From the NCBI GenBank assembly GCA_052161625.1, contig CP197412.1: a stretch of DNA of 64,000 bases; one strand, written 5' to 3'. The notes beneath the pieces were generated by a model. It was not told the DNA's origin. It worked only from the letters and a program-made list of their open reading frames with translations, and did no database searches. The translations under genes and the position numbers were made by a program. This document shows positions 45,302 to 54,093 of this stretch, piece after piece. The stretch is from JBKCUI01 sp052161625 (GTDB taxonomy: Bacteria; Planctomycetota; Planctomycetia; Pirellulales; Pirellulaceae). Numbering within the stretch: the first letter of the stretch is position 1; every line of letters begins with the position of its first letter.

Positions 45302-47857
45302 ATGGACAGCTCGAATCGTTCCGATGCAGATCTGCTTCGCGGTGACGAGTCGGAGCTCACCGAAACGCAGATCCACGGAACGATCATGGGTCGCGATGGA
45401 GACTTGGATCGGACCGTTATTCGAGCTCGGGTTCCGCAGGGGGATTCGGCACCCGCTCAAGCGCCGCGCGGCTCGTTTCGTTTGGCGTGGCATGGTGCGG
45501 CGGAGGCCTTGATCGGCCAGCAGCTCGATCACTTCCGAATCGAATCGCTTGTTGGCATCGGTGGAATGGGGGCGGTCTTTCGCGGAGAAGACATCCGGCT
45601 CAACCGCGAAGTAGCGATCAAAGCGATTCCTGCAGCGGGTCGCGATCCCGAGGCAATGAGACGATTTCGGTTTGAGGCCCAATCTGCTGCCAAATTGGAT
45701 CATCCCAACATCGCGAGGGTTTACTACGTCGGCGAGACAGCCGAATGGAGTTACATCGTCTTCGAATTCGTGGAGGGGATCAACCTTCGCGAATGGGTAT
45801 TGCGTCACGGTCCGATGTCGGTAGACCAATCTGTCTTTTTGGTGCGTCAGGTCGCGCAAGCCTTGCAGCACGCCAGCGACCGGCAGGTCGTGCACCGGGA
45901 CATCAAGCCATCGAATATCGTTCTCACGGCGAACGGGCATGCCAAGATCGTTGATATGGGGTTGGCTCGCGTCACGGAGATGGATCGTTCGACCAACGAT
46001 CTTACTGCGAGCGGTGTCACACTCGGTACGTTCGACTACATCTCCCCCGAGCAAGCGCACGATCCACGCGACGCAGACGTGCGGAGCGATATCTATTCGC
46101 TCGGTTGCACGTGGTATTTTCTTTTGACCAGTTCTCCGCCCTTTCCCGAAGGAACGGCTCTTCAAAAGCTCTTGATGCACGGGACCAAGATGCCGGAGGA
46201 TCCTCGGGCCCACCGCCCGGAGTTGAGCGATTCCCTCATCGCCATCCTTCGCAAGATGATCGCCAAACGTCCGGGAGATCGATATCAACAACCGATCGAC
46301 TTAATCGACGACTTGCAGACTCTCGCTATCCTCGAGAATTTGCAATGGACCCGAGACACCGACCCTCGCGAGTTGGTTTCCGAGGCATCGGGATCCTGGG
46401 CCCGTTGGATGCTTCCCCACGCGGTAGCTCTCGCATGCATTGCAGGTGTCATGTTTTGGATGCAAGCGGAGGGGCTGCGCAATGGGCAATTCGAAATCCC
46501 TCGAGTCGTGCTTCCCGAATTGCAGTTGATTGATCGCGACACCAATACGGCCGCGAAAGGAGTCGAAAGTTCTACGCCGGTGCTCAGCGTCCCCGCAGAG
46601 TCCGGGAGCATTGTTGTCGACAATCGCTTCAGTCTGGAGCAACTAGAAACCAATCGGCAGCTTGCTTCCACGATGGATCAAGCGTTGGAGCGAATCAATT
46701 TGACGCCTGACGCTACGAAGATCGTGCTGCAATCGACATCGCTTCGAAGTCTTTCGAATTTGCGAGGGTTCGGGCGAACGCAGGGCAAGCTAACGATCAC
46801 GAGCCCTCCGGGACAGCGATGCACGATCGAAGTCGATGTTCCCAGCACCGAACTAACCGACTCGAGAGCTTGGTTGGACTGTGGCAACAGCCAAGTTCGG
46901 ATCGTTGGCTGCGACTTCGTGTGGCGAGCTAAAGATGCCCGGCAGGCCTTGTTTCAGTGTCGCAGCGGAGGCCAATTGGTGCTCGAGGATTGCAGCATCG
47001 CGATCGATGCCAATGCGACGATGAGTGGACTTTCGACCCTCCCCGCTGCAATTCGCTGCGAAGCGAGCCTCATACCCACTTCCCTGGGGGATAGTTCAGG
47101 TCTGATGGCTCCTGCCCAGATCCATGTCCGCAACGTCATCCTTTCCGGTTTTGGCGATGCATTGCAAGTCGTTGCACCCGTGCGAGCGGAGTGCAAGTGG
47201 GAAAACTCCCTGTTTGCATTGAGCGGTTCGGTGCTTCAGTTACCTCGCGTCAATGCAACGACGCGCGGCGCGAGCCGCATCGTGATGGATTTGCAGAATG
47301 TCACAACCTGGACGGCCCGTTCTTGGATTTATGCGTCCTGGGTGACCGGAAATACGACTCCTATTCCCGTGACGCGAACGGCGCGACAGTGCGTGTTCGG
47401 TGGCATGGAATCGATTGTGGTTTGGGATGTGGCCGCGAGCGAAGATTGGAAATTTTGGACCGAGTCCAATCAGGGTGAAGACTTGTCCAGGTGGCTTGAT
47501 TTCCGAGGAGTCGACAACTGCTACGACGAAGAGGTCACGAAACAGCTTGTGGAGGCTCGCCTTCGAAACGGCATGAGCGAGCAGCTTCCGTTAACGGCCG
47601 AATCGAAGCTTCTCGCGGAAGAACGCGGTCTGGAGCTTTCGATTCCGTGGCAGAAACGTCCCGTCGAGGAAGCTGCCATACAGCCCCTGAGCGATGTGCT
47701 CCAATTCGAACTCTTTGAAAGCAACTTTCCTCGGGGAGCGGACATGAAACGACTGCAGTTGCTGAGGACGGCAGTCGCCACCCCTTCCCTCTCCTCCGCC
47801 ACGGTCGATGCACCGAATGGAGTTCCAAGTCGAACCACTTCCCCAGCGGACTTATGA
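45302..47857 (+). CDS. Ser/Thr protein kinase with large extracytoplasmic C-terminal domain
   Basis: An 851-residue Hanks-type kinase. A 70-residue acidic lead precedes the kinase core at about 78-345: glycine loop VGIGGMGAVFRG, Lys107 in VAIKAI, catalytic HRDIKPSNI (198-206), and DMG in place of DFG at 218-220, then GTFDYISPEQ and a typical IYSLGCTWYFLL helix. Met in the middle of the DFG triad is tolerated in many active kinases. A membrane helix lies at about 369-387 (WMLPHAVALACIAGVMFWM). The outer 460 residues include repeating short beta stretches (CTIEVDVPSTEL, QVRIVGCDFVW, LVLEDCSIAIDAN, IHVRNVILSGFGD) that look like a right-handed beta-helix. It is one base downstream of the zincin gene. 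The ligand or target is unknown. Confidence 0.88.
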   Translation: MDSSNRSDADLLRGDESELTETQIHGTIMGRDGDLDRTVIRARVPQGDSAPAQAPRGSFRLAWHGAAEALIGQQLDHFRIESLVGIGGMGAVFRGEDIRLNREVAIKAIPAAGRDPEAMRRFRFEAQSAAKLDHPNIARVYYVGETAEWSYIVFEFVEGINLREWVLRHGPMSVDQSVFLVRQVAQALQHASDRQVVHRDIKPSNIVLTANGHAKIVDMGLARVTEMDRSTNDLTASGVTLGTFDYISPEQAHDPRDADVRSDIYSLGCTWYFLLTSSPPFPEGTALQKLLMHGTKMPEDPRAHRPELSDSLIAILRKMIAKRPGDRYQQPIDLIDDLQTLAILENLQWTRDTDPRELVSEASGSWARWMLPHAVALACIAGVMFWMQAEGLRNGQFEIPRVVLPELQLIDRDTNTAAKGVESSTPVLSVPAESGSIVVDNRFSLEQLETNRQLASTMDQALERINLTPDATKIVLQSTSLRSLSNLRGFGRTQGKLTITSPPGQRCTIEVDVPSTELTDSRAWLDCGNSQVRIVGCDFVWRAKDARQALFQCRSGGQLVLEDCSIAIDANATMSGLSTLPAAIRCEASLIPTSLGDSSGLMAPAQIHVRNVILSGFGDALQVVAPVRAECKWENSLFALSGSVLQLPRVNATTRGASRIVMDLQNVTTWTARSWIYASWVTGNTTPIPVTRTARQCVFGGMESIVVWDVAASEDWKFWTESNQGEDLSRWLDFRGVDNCYDEEVTKQLVEARLRNGMSEQLPLTAESKLLAEERGLELSIPWQKRPVEEAAIQPLSDVLQFELFESNFPRGADMKRLQLLRTAVATPSLSSATVDAPNGVPSRTTSPADL

Positions 47858-47967
47858 GTCTGGGGTTGGGATTTGGCTGAGGAAGAAAACGCGAAGCTCC
47901 CCACAACGGATATACTGGTATCACTAGACCGCGAATCGCTCCCGCCCCCTACCGATCCAATCTCACC

Positions 47968-50900
47968 ATGATGCAGCGTTCAACCCAAGCCCTTCTTGGG
48001 GACCTCCTTCTTCCCACCCTTTTCTGTATTGTTACCATCGCGAGCTCCCCGGTTCGAGGAGAGGATCCGATTGAATTCAATCGGGATGTCCGTCCGATCC
48101 TTTCGCAAGCATGCTTTCGCTGCCACGGCTTTGATTCCAAAACGCGCGAGGCAGGACTGAGGCTTGATACCGCTTCGGATGCCTACGCGAGCCGCGAAGG
48201 GCAATCGGCTGCGATCAAGCCGGGAAGCTTGGGCGAGAGCCTCGCTTGGCAACGGATTGTTTCCACCGATCCTGATTCGGTCATGCCTCCTCCTTCCGCC
48301 AATCGCCAGCTGACCGACGAGGAAAAGAAGATTTTGGAGAAGTGGATCGCGCAGGGAGCGAACTACCAACAGCATTGGGCGTTCGAACCCTTGCAAAAAT
48401 CCGACCGAGAAATCGATATCGACCGAGAGTTGAATCTCGCCATCGATCAGAACCGCTTGCAACGGAATCCTATCGCCGATGCGGCGACGCGCGTGCGACG
48501 GGTCGCGTTGACGTTGACCGGACTTCCTCCCGATCCGGCCGATGTGACCAGTTTGAGCACCAATCCCTCGCGTGCCAATTACGAACGGATTGTCGACAAG
48601 TACTTGGCCAGCCCTCATTTTGGTGAGGAAATGGCGAAGCATTGGTTGGATCTCGCGCGGTACGGAGATACGCACGGATTGCATTTGGACAACGACCGGT
48701 CGATCTGGGCCTATCGCGACTGGGTTATACGTGCCTTCAATGCCAACCAGCCATTCGATCAGTTCACGATCGACCAGCTCGCCGGTGATTTGCTTCCCAA
48801 TCCCACGCAAGACCAATGGATCGCGACCGGCTTTAATCGTTGCAACGTCACGACGAGCGAAGGGGGCGCCATCAACGAGGAGTTCTTGTTCCGATACGCG
48901 GTCGATAGGACCAGCACGACCGTACAGACTTGGTTGGGTCTCACGGCGGGGTGCGCGGTATGCCACGATCATAAATACGATCCTCTTTCGACCAAAGAGT
49001 TTTACTCGCTCTATGCGTTTTTCTATAGCGCGGCCGATCCGGCGATGGATGGGAATATCTCGACAACCGCTCCGTTCAAACGGCTTGTCTCTGCGGAACA
49101 TCAAAAGGAACTCGATGCGTTGCAGCAACAAGAAAACGCCGAGCGTGAGAAGTTGCTGGAGATTGCCAGGAATTACGAGCGTCGGACCCCGATCGCCAAG
49201 GGAGCCATTCGCGAGGAAAAGACGCTCCCCCATCGCGTCTCCCAAATTTGGATCGACGACGAGTTTCCCTTGGAGAGTCGTACCCGCAATACCTCGCGGA
49301 ATAAAGAAATCTGGCGAGTGGAATCGTCTGCTCCCATGGGTGTCAGGTTTCTCAGCCAATCGTTCGGGAATCGATTCGAACAGACCCTATCGGGCGGCTG
49401 GCCTGCACTCCAAGTCCCGAAGAACGGGACGCTCCAGTTTTGGGTCCGACTCGATCGATACGAACCGGCTCGAGCGATCACTGTTTCGGTGAAGTCAGGG
49501 AACAAGTCGACGCGATGGACTTGGGCCAATTCCCCCGAGGATGCGATGTTGATCGATCGAGGGAGTAAAGAACCGACGGGTCCTCTTCCCGCCCCTGGTG
49601 TTTGGACTCAGTTGTCGGTTTCGCTCGAAAACCTTCCAGCTGAGGATGTGCAGGATCTGCAAATCGGTCTGTTTGGGGGCAATTGCGATTGGGACGGATT
49701 TGTTGCCACTGGCGAGTTTCATTCTGCCGATGACGGTGGCTTTGAGGCTTGGTGGACGAAACAAAAGAACAAGTCGCTTCCCCTAGCCTTGGGAAAGCAG
49801 GCTGAGGCAATCAAAGAGGGAGCCCAAAGCGATATTGGTAAGGCTCAGCGTTCGTCGGTCGAAGAATATTACTTCGCCTACGTCGCGGATTCTGTTTCCG
49901 ATGAACTCAAAGAGCAGCGGATCCGATGGAGGCGAGCGGGCATCCGCCGCCAAATGCTCGAAAACTCCTTGGCAGGATCAATGGTCTTTGGAGATGTCCC
50001 GAAGCCACGCGAAGCCTTCGTGATGACGCGCGGTCAATACGATCAAAAGGGCGATCCGGTCGAACCTGGAACACCTGCTATTTTGCCGAAGCTGATTAAA
50101 CAAAAAGATGCACCTCTGAATCGATTGGATCTTGCGCGGTGGCTCGTTTCGGCAGAGAACCCGCTCACTGCACGTGTTACGGTCAATCGATTTTGGCAGC
50201 AAGTCTTCGGAACTGGCTTAGTCAAAACCAGCGACGATTTTGGAACGCAAGGAACTCCCCCCACGCATCCGCGGTTGCTCGACGAACTCGCGGCGGACTT
50301 TCGCGATCAAGGTTGGAATGTCAAACGGTTGATGAAGCAATTGGTGATGACCGAAGCCTTTCAGCGATTCGGGTCCGTAACCCCTGAGCAGTTAGCGTTG
50401 GATCCTGAAAACCGATATGGCGCGCGAGGGCCCCGTATGAGGCTTGATGCCGAGCAGCTCCGAGACAATATCTTGGCCGTATCCGGTTTGTTAAATCCGG
50501 AGATGGGGGGGCCTGGATTCAAGACATATCAACCACCGAATATTTGGGAGCCCGTTGGCTACGGCGATTCCAACACCCGTTACTACGTTCAAGACCACGG
50601 ACCGATACTCTACAAACGGAGCATCTACGCGTATTTGAAGAGAACGGCACCGCCTCCCTTCATGACCAATTTCGACGCACCCAATCGGGAGCAATTTTGT
50701 TCGCGGCGCGAGAGGTCGAACACCCCTTTGCAAGCGTTGCAGTTGATGAACGATGTGCAGTATTTGGAGGCGGCGAGATATCTTGCAGCGAAGACCATCG
50801 AGGCTGGGTACCTGCAGTCTGAAGAGCAGATTCAGTACGTTGTACAAAAGGCGTTGTTGCGTCCGGCAACTGTTTCTGAGTCAAAGACTTTGCACGATGC

Positions 50901-51069
50901 TTATCGTCAATTCCGGGAGAGGTTGGCAGCCGCACCGGAAGACGCAGCCCGCATTGCGCAGTTGGGTGAGAAGCCCAAAAGTGCGACGGCATCGGACCTC
51001 GACGTCGCCGCGTTGGCATTGGTCATCAATATCGTTTTCAATTTGGATGAGTTCCTGAATAGGAATTAA
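47968..51069 (+). CDS. PSD1/DUF1549-DUF1553 cytochrome-like protein, second copy
   Basis: A 1033-residue exported protein of the same family as the 12.9 kb gene. Signal peptide LLLPTLFCIVTIASSPVRG. PSCyt1 domain with CxxCH at Cys47-His51 (QACFRCHGFDSK) and VMPPPSANRQLTDEE. DUF1549 with GEEMAKHWLDLARYGDTHGLH and a second CxxCH near 328 (GCAVCHDHKYDPLS). DUF1553 carries RVTVNRFWQQVFGTGLV and RERSNTPLQALQLMND. The insert between them, about residues 440-610, is beta-rich and looks like a LamG/concanavalin-type module (LQFWVRLDRYEP), not the discoidin of the first copy. Unlike most members it is not followed by a DUF1501 gene; a phosphoesterase gene starts 23 bases later. It is presumably involved with glycans; biochemistry unknown. 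Confidence 0.9.
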   Translation: MMQRSTQALLGDLLLPTLFCIVTIASSPVRGEDPIEFNRDVRPILSQACFRCHGFDSKTREAGLRLDTASDAYASREGQSAAIKPGSLGESLAWQRIVSTDPDSVMPPPSANRQLTDEEKKILEKWIAQGANYQQHWAFEPLQKSDREIDIDRELNLAIDQNRLQRNPIADAATRVRRVALTLTGLPPDPADVTSLSTNPSRANYERIVDKYLASPHFGEEMAKHWLDLARYGDTHGLHLDNDRSIWAYRDWVIRAFNANQPFDQFTIDQLAGDLLPNPTQDQWIATGFNRCNVTTSEGGAINEEFLFRYAVDRTSTTVQTWLGLTAGCAVCHDHKYDPLSTKEFYSLYAFFYSAADPAMDGNISTTAPFKRLVSAEHQKELDALQQQENAEREKLLEIARNYERRTPIAKGAIREEKTLPHRVSQIWIDDEFPLESRTRNTSRNKEIWRVESSAPMGVRFLSQSFGNRFEQTLSGGWPALQVPKNGTLQFWVRLDRYEPARAITVSVKSGNKSTRWTWANSPEDAMLIDRGSKEPTGPLPAPGVWTQLSVSLENLPAEDVQDLQIGLFGGNCDWDGFVATGEFHSADDGGFEAWWTKQKNKSLPLALGKQAEAIKEGAQSDIGKAQRSSVEEYYFAYVADSVSDELKEQRIRWRRAGIRRQMLENSLAGSMVFGDVPKPREAFVMTRGQYDQKGDPVEPGTPAILPKLIKQKDAPLNRLDLARWLVSAENPLTARVTVNRFWQQVFGTGLVKTSDDFGTQGTPPTHPRLLDELAADFRDQGWNVKRLMKQLVMTEAFQRFGSVTPEQLALDPENRYGARGPRMRLDAEQLRDNILAVSGLLNPEMGGPGFKTYQPPNIWEPVGYGDSNTRYYVQDHGPILYKRSIYAYLKRTAPPPFMTNFDAPNREQFCSRRERSNTPLQALQLMNDVQYLEAARYLAAKTIEAGYLQSEEQIQYVVQKALLRPATVSESKTLHDAYRQFRERLAAAPEDAARIAQLGEKPKSATASDLDVAALALVINIVFNLDEFLNRN

Positions 51070-51092
51070 CGCGGAAATGGAAGGCTCACGGA

Positions 51093-51818
51093 ATGACTTC
51101 GGTTCATTTTCGTCTCATCGGCGACGTCCACGGTCGAATGCAGGAACGAACGCGCCGTGCCGACCGAGACAGAGACCGACGCACTATGCCCGCGATTTGG
51201 AGAGACCCTCGCGTTCGCGGTCGCTCGTATTTGAAGCTGGTGTCGGATGCAAACTACTCGATGCAAGTGGGGGATCTTTCGCTTGATTACACCGACCTGC
51301 AGCATGTCGATCCGAAGAAGCATCGCGCCATCGCAGGCAACCATGACCACCTCGGGAGGCTGACATCCCATTTTCTCGGGGACTACGGAATGCACTCCAT
51401 TCCACTAACCGAAGGAGAGCTAAGCTTCTTTTTTGCACGCGGTGCGGAGAGCATCGACAAATCGTCGCGAGTGGAGGGGCTCAATTGGTGGCACGATGAA
51501 GAGCTGAATGCGGAGCAGGTTTCCCTGGCAATTCAACTTTACGAACAGCAGCGGCCCAACATGGTCGTCACACACGATTGCCCCGCGGAGTTGGTGCAGA
51601 GCATTGCGACGCTCCCCCATCAGTTACCTTGGAGTGCAACCAATCGGTTCTTACAAGACCTATTCGACGTACATGCACCGCAGTGGTGGTTCTTCGGACA
51701 CCATCACAGGAACTGGGTATTTCAGCATCCCCGCGGAACAAGATTTATTTGCTTAGCATCCTTGGCTCACTTTGACTTTGACGAAGACGGACGATCGATT
51801 TCATGGAAACCCGAATAA
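51093..51818 (+). CDS. Calcineurin-like metallophosphoesterase
   Basis: A 241-residue two-metal phosphoesterase. All blocks are present: LIGDVHGRM (GDxHG, residues 10-14), MQVGDLSLDY (GDxx), AIAGNHDHLG (GNHD), VVTHDCPAEL and WFFGHHHRNW (GHxH). No signal or membrane helix is seen, so it is cytoplasmic. The substrate cannot be predicted. The insertion of Arg-rich RRADRDRDRR after the first block is unusual. It follows the second PSD1 gene by 23 bases and its TAA shares bases with the ATG of the next gene (TAATG). Confidence 0.9.
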   Translation: MTSVHFRLIGDVHGRMQERTRRADRDRDRRTMPAIWRDPRVRGRSYLKLVSDANYSMQVGDLSLDYTDLQHVDPKKHRAIAGNHDHLGRLTSHFLGDYGMHSIPLTEGELSFFFARGAESIDKSSRVEGLNWWHDEELNAEQVSLAIQLYEQQRPNMVVTHDCPAELVQSIATLPHQLPWSATNRFLQDLFDVHAPQWWFFGHHHRNWVFQHPRGTRFICLASLAHFDFDEDGRSISWKPE

Positions 51819-53050
51819 TGGAAGCTGCGAAGGCGTGGCTTATCGAACATCAGGACACCATGCGGGACGAGTTGATTGCTCTTTGCAATTTGAATTCTAG
51901 TTCCGACAATTTAACTGGACTGGCCACGGTCGAGTCGTACTTGGAAGAGTACTTCTCTCCACTGGGCCTACCGATTCAGAAGCTACCCTTGCCCGTGTTC
52001 GCCGTTCAGGATGACTACGGCAACGCGGCACTTCAGTCGACCACCCATGCGTTGCGTTGGGATTGGATTGGTGAGAAAGCGTGCGGAGATCGTCGGTTGC
52101 TTTTGACCATTCATTACGACACGGTCTATGGAAAGACCGACCCATTCCAACGTTGCGTATCGTACGAAGTCGATGGCGAGGCTCGGCTTCGAGGTCCCGG
52201 TGTGATCGATGCAAAAGGAGGTATCGTCGTGATGCGTTGGGCATTGATGGCGGCTATGCGGTTCCTTCAGCCTTCAAGCTTGAACTTTACCGTGATTCTG
52301 ACACCGGATGAAGAGATAGGATCCCCAGCGTCGACGAGCCTGTGGAAAGAAATCGCTCCGGACTATCAATTTGCGATGCTCTACGAACCTACCCTGGCCG
52401 ATGGTGCGTTCGTCCATACTCGCAAGGGAACGGGAACCTATACATTGATTGTCCGAGGCAGGGCTGCGCATTCCGGTCGCAATTTCCACCAGGGCAAAAA
52501 TGCGATCGTTCATGCGAGTCGAGTTGCGATTCAGATCGACGCTCTGAACAATATCCGTCCGGGTGTTACTTTCAATGTAGGCAGAATTCGGGGTGGGGAT
52601 GCCGTCAACGTCGTTCCAGACATGTGTGTGGTACGAGTCAATGTACGAGTCAACGACGACGAAGATCGCGTTTGGGCAGAGAGAAAAATCCAACAAGTAG
52701 TCGATCTCTTCCATCTCTCGGAGGTGGACCACAGCATCGCATTGCATGGCGGCATTCACTCGGCTCCGAAAACCGTGAATAAACCAACGGAGCATTGGAT
52801 GCGAGAGTTGGAAACGGTCGCGGCCGTGCTCGGTCAGCCAATTGCTTGGCGAGCGTCGGGTGGGGCGAGCGATGGCAACAAATTAGCAGGGTTCGGGGTT
52901 CCGAATCTTGACACATTTGGCCCCGAGGGAGACGCCCTGCACAGCGATAAGGAATGGGTCCGCGTCGCCAGCCTGCCCGCTAAAGCGGCCTTGAGTTTGG
53001 CGATGATCGATCGCTTTCACACGGAGCGAGAATGTTTGGCTAGTATCTGA
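51818..53050 (+). CDS. M20-family metallopeptidase (CPG2/ArgE-like)
   Basis: A 410-residue di-zinc amidohydrolase of the M20 family. The metal ligands line up: His99 in LLTIHYDTVYG, Asp131 in GVIDAKGG, Glu165/Glu166 in TPDEEIGSP (catalytic base and ligand), Glu190 in LYEPT and a C-terminal His in DALHSDKEW. The dimerisation domain starts near KGTGTYTLIVRGRAAHSG. The best match is the glutamate carboxypeptidase/ArgE/DapE group; no signal is seen. Start: ATG 51818, overlapping the phosphoesterase stop as TAATG; an in-frame ATG at 51803 would run 15 bases deeper into that gene. Its last 34 bases overlap the convergent GGDEF gene. The substrate is unknown. Confidence 0.88.
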   Translation: MEAAKAWLIEHQDTMRDELIALCNLNSSSDNLTGLATVESYLEEYFSPLGLPIQKLPLPVFAVQDDYGNAALQSTTHALRWDWIGEKACGDRRLLLTIHYDTVYGKTDPFQRCVSYEVDGEARLRGPGVIDAKGGIVVMRWALMAAMRFLQPSSLNFTVILTPDEEIGSPASTSLWKEIAPDYQFAMLYEPTLADGAFVHTRKGTGTYTLIVRGRAAHSGRNFHQGKNAIVHASRVAIQIDALNNIRPGVTFNVGRIRGGDAVNVVPDMCVVRVNVRVNDDEDRVWAERKIQQVVDLFHLSEVDHSIALHGGIHSAPKTVNKPTEHWMRELETVAAVLGQPIAWRASGGASDGNKLAGFGVPNLDTFGPEGDALHSDKEWVRVASLPAKAALSLAMIDRFHTERECLASI

Positions 53051-54093
53051 TCGATCTGCCTTAGGATTTTCTCTTCCAATGCGTCATTTGATTTCGACGC
53101 TCCCGTATCCTGCCCCGTGTTGGCTTGGACAATCCCAGTAGGCGAAGGATCGCCAAAGACTTCGCAAATCTGTCCATGGTGGATGAAGACTCGATTGCGT
53201 CCAGCCATTTTCGCCGTGTAGAGAGCTTCATCACTTCGGCGCACCAGTTTGCCAATGCGATCTTCCGCGACAATCTGCGAGACTCCGCAGGACAGGGTGA
53301 CCTGGATCTCATGCCCCTCTGCTGGCACAGAATGATCGCACATGGCAAGACGAATCTTCTCCATGACTTGTGCGGCACTCATTGCATCGCATTCGAGAAG
53401 GATCGCAAATTCCTCACCTCCGTAACGAGCGACTTGGATCGTATCGGCACTAAATTCCTTGAGTCGATTTGCGACCTCCCGAAGCACGGCATCTCCCGCT
53501 GGATGCCCGTAGGTGTCGTTGATCTTTTTAAAGTGATCGATATCGATGAGCGCGAGCGAAAACAATCGCTGAGACTTGATCCAGTTGCCGAAGCATTCTT
53601 CGATCTTTTGATCGAGCGCCCTGCGATTGGCTAAACCAGTCAGACCATCCGTGCGGGCTTCGGAGAGGTAACCCGCCAGCTGTTTCGTTTGGTCTTCAAG
53701 CTTTTGCTCAGCCGAGTCGAGTCGTTCTTGCAGTTGTCGGTTGGCCGCGACGATCTGTTCGAGAAGTACCTGAACATCTTCCTTGGTTTGGATACTCGAA
53801 CCATCGGCAGCTCGGCGCGTGAGGGAGCTTAATGTGGATTGGTAGCGAGAAAAATCCCCTGCCAAATCGGTCGTCCAAGTGGCAAAGTTCCGAATCGCAT
53901 TGACGATCTGCTGCGTTTCATCCAAGCTCGGGACGGCAGGGGCGAGGGCGTTGATTGGATGGGAACCGGATGGGAGGGGGTAATCCGGCTGTCCTCTTTT
54001 TGAAAACCAGTAACCAAGAGCGATACCGACCGACAAAAAAGTAGTCCCGAAGAGTAGTCCCATCATCAAGTATAGGACTGGAGTCGTGTTCAT
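53017..54093 (-). CDS. Membrane diguanylate cyclase (GGDEF)
   Basis: A 358-residue protein making cyclic di-GMP. One N-terminal helix (8-30) anchors it; residues 105-140 form a probable coiled coil (VLLEQIVAANRQLQERLDSA); the GGDEF domain follows. Landmarks: ARTDGLTGLANRRALDQ, IDIDHFKKINDTYGHPAGD and the active site RYGGEEF (GGEEF at 225-229, a catalytically competent variant). The inhibitory RxxD site is absent: the position reads ADTI. There is no periplasmic sensor beyond a few residues. Its ATG overlaps the glgC stop as ATGA, so its synthesis is tied to that of the glycogen enzyme. Its 3' end overlaps the convergent peptidase gene by 34 bases. Confidence 0.92.
   Translation of the reverse strand: MNTTPVLYLMMGLLFGTTFLSVGIALGYWFSKRGQPDYPLPSGSHPINALAPAVPSLDETQQIVNAIRNFATWTTDLAGDFSRYQSTLSSLTRRAADGSSIQTKEDVQVLLEQIVAANRQLQERLDSAEQKLEDQTKQLAGYLSEARTDGLTGLANRRALDQKIEECFGNWIKSQRLFSLALIDIDHFKKINDTYGHPAGDAVLREVANRLKEFSADTIQVARYGGEEFAILLECDAMSAAQVMEKIRLAMCDHSVPAEGHEIQVTLSCGVSQIVAEDRIGKLVRRSDEALYTAKMAGRNRVFIHHGQICEVFGDPSPTGIVQANTGQDTGASKSNDALEEKILRQIDQILAKHSRSV

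Noticed and set aside
47980..49359. 459-codon minus-strand frame
   Set aside because: It is antisense to the N-terminal half of the second PSD1 gene, which has intact CxxCH and DUF1549 motifs.
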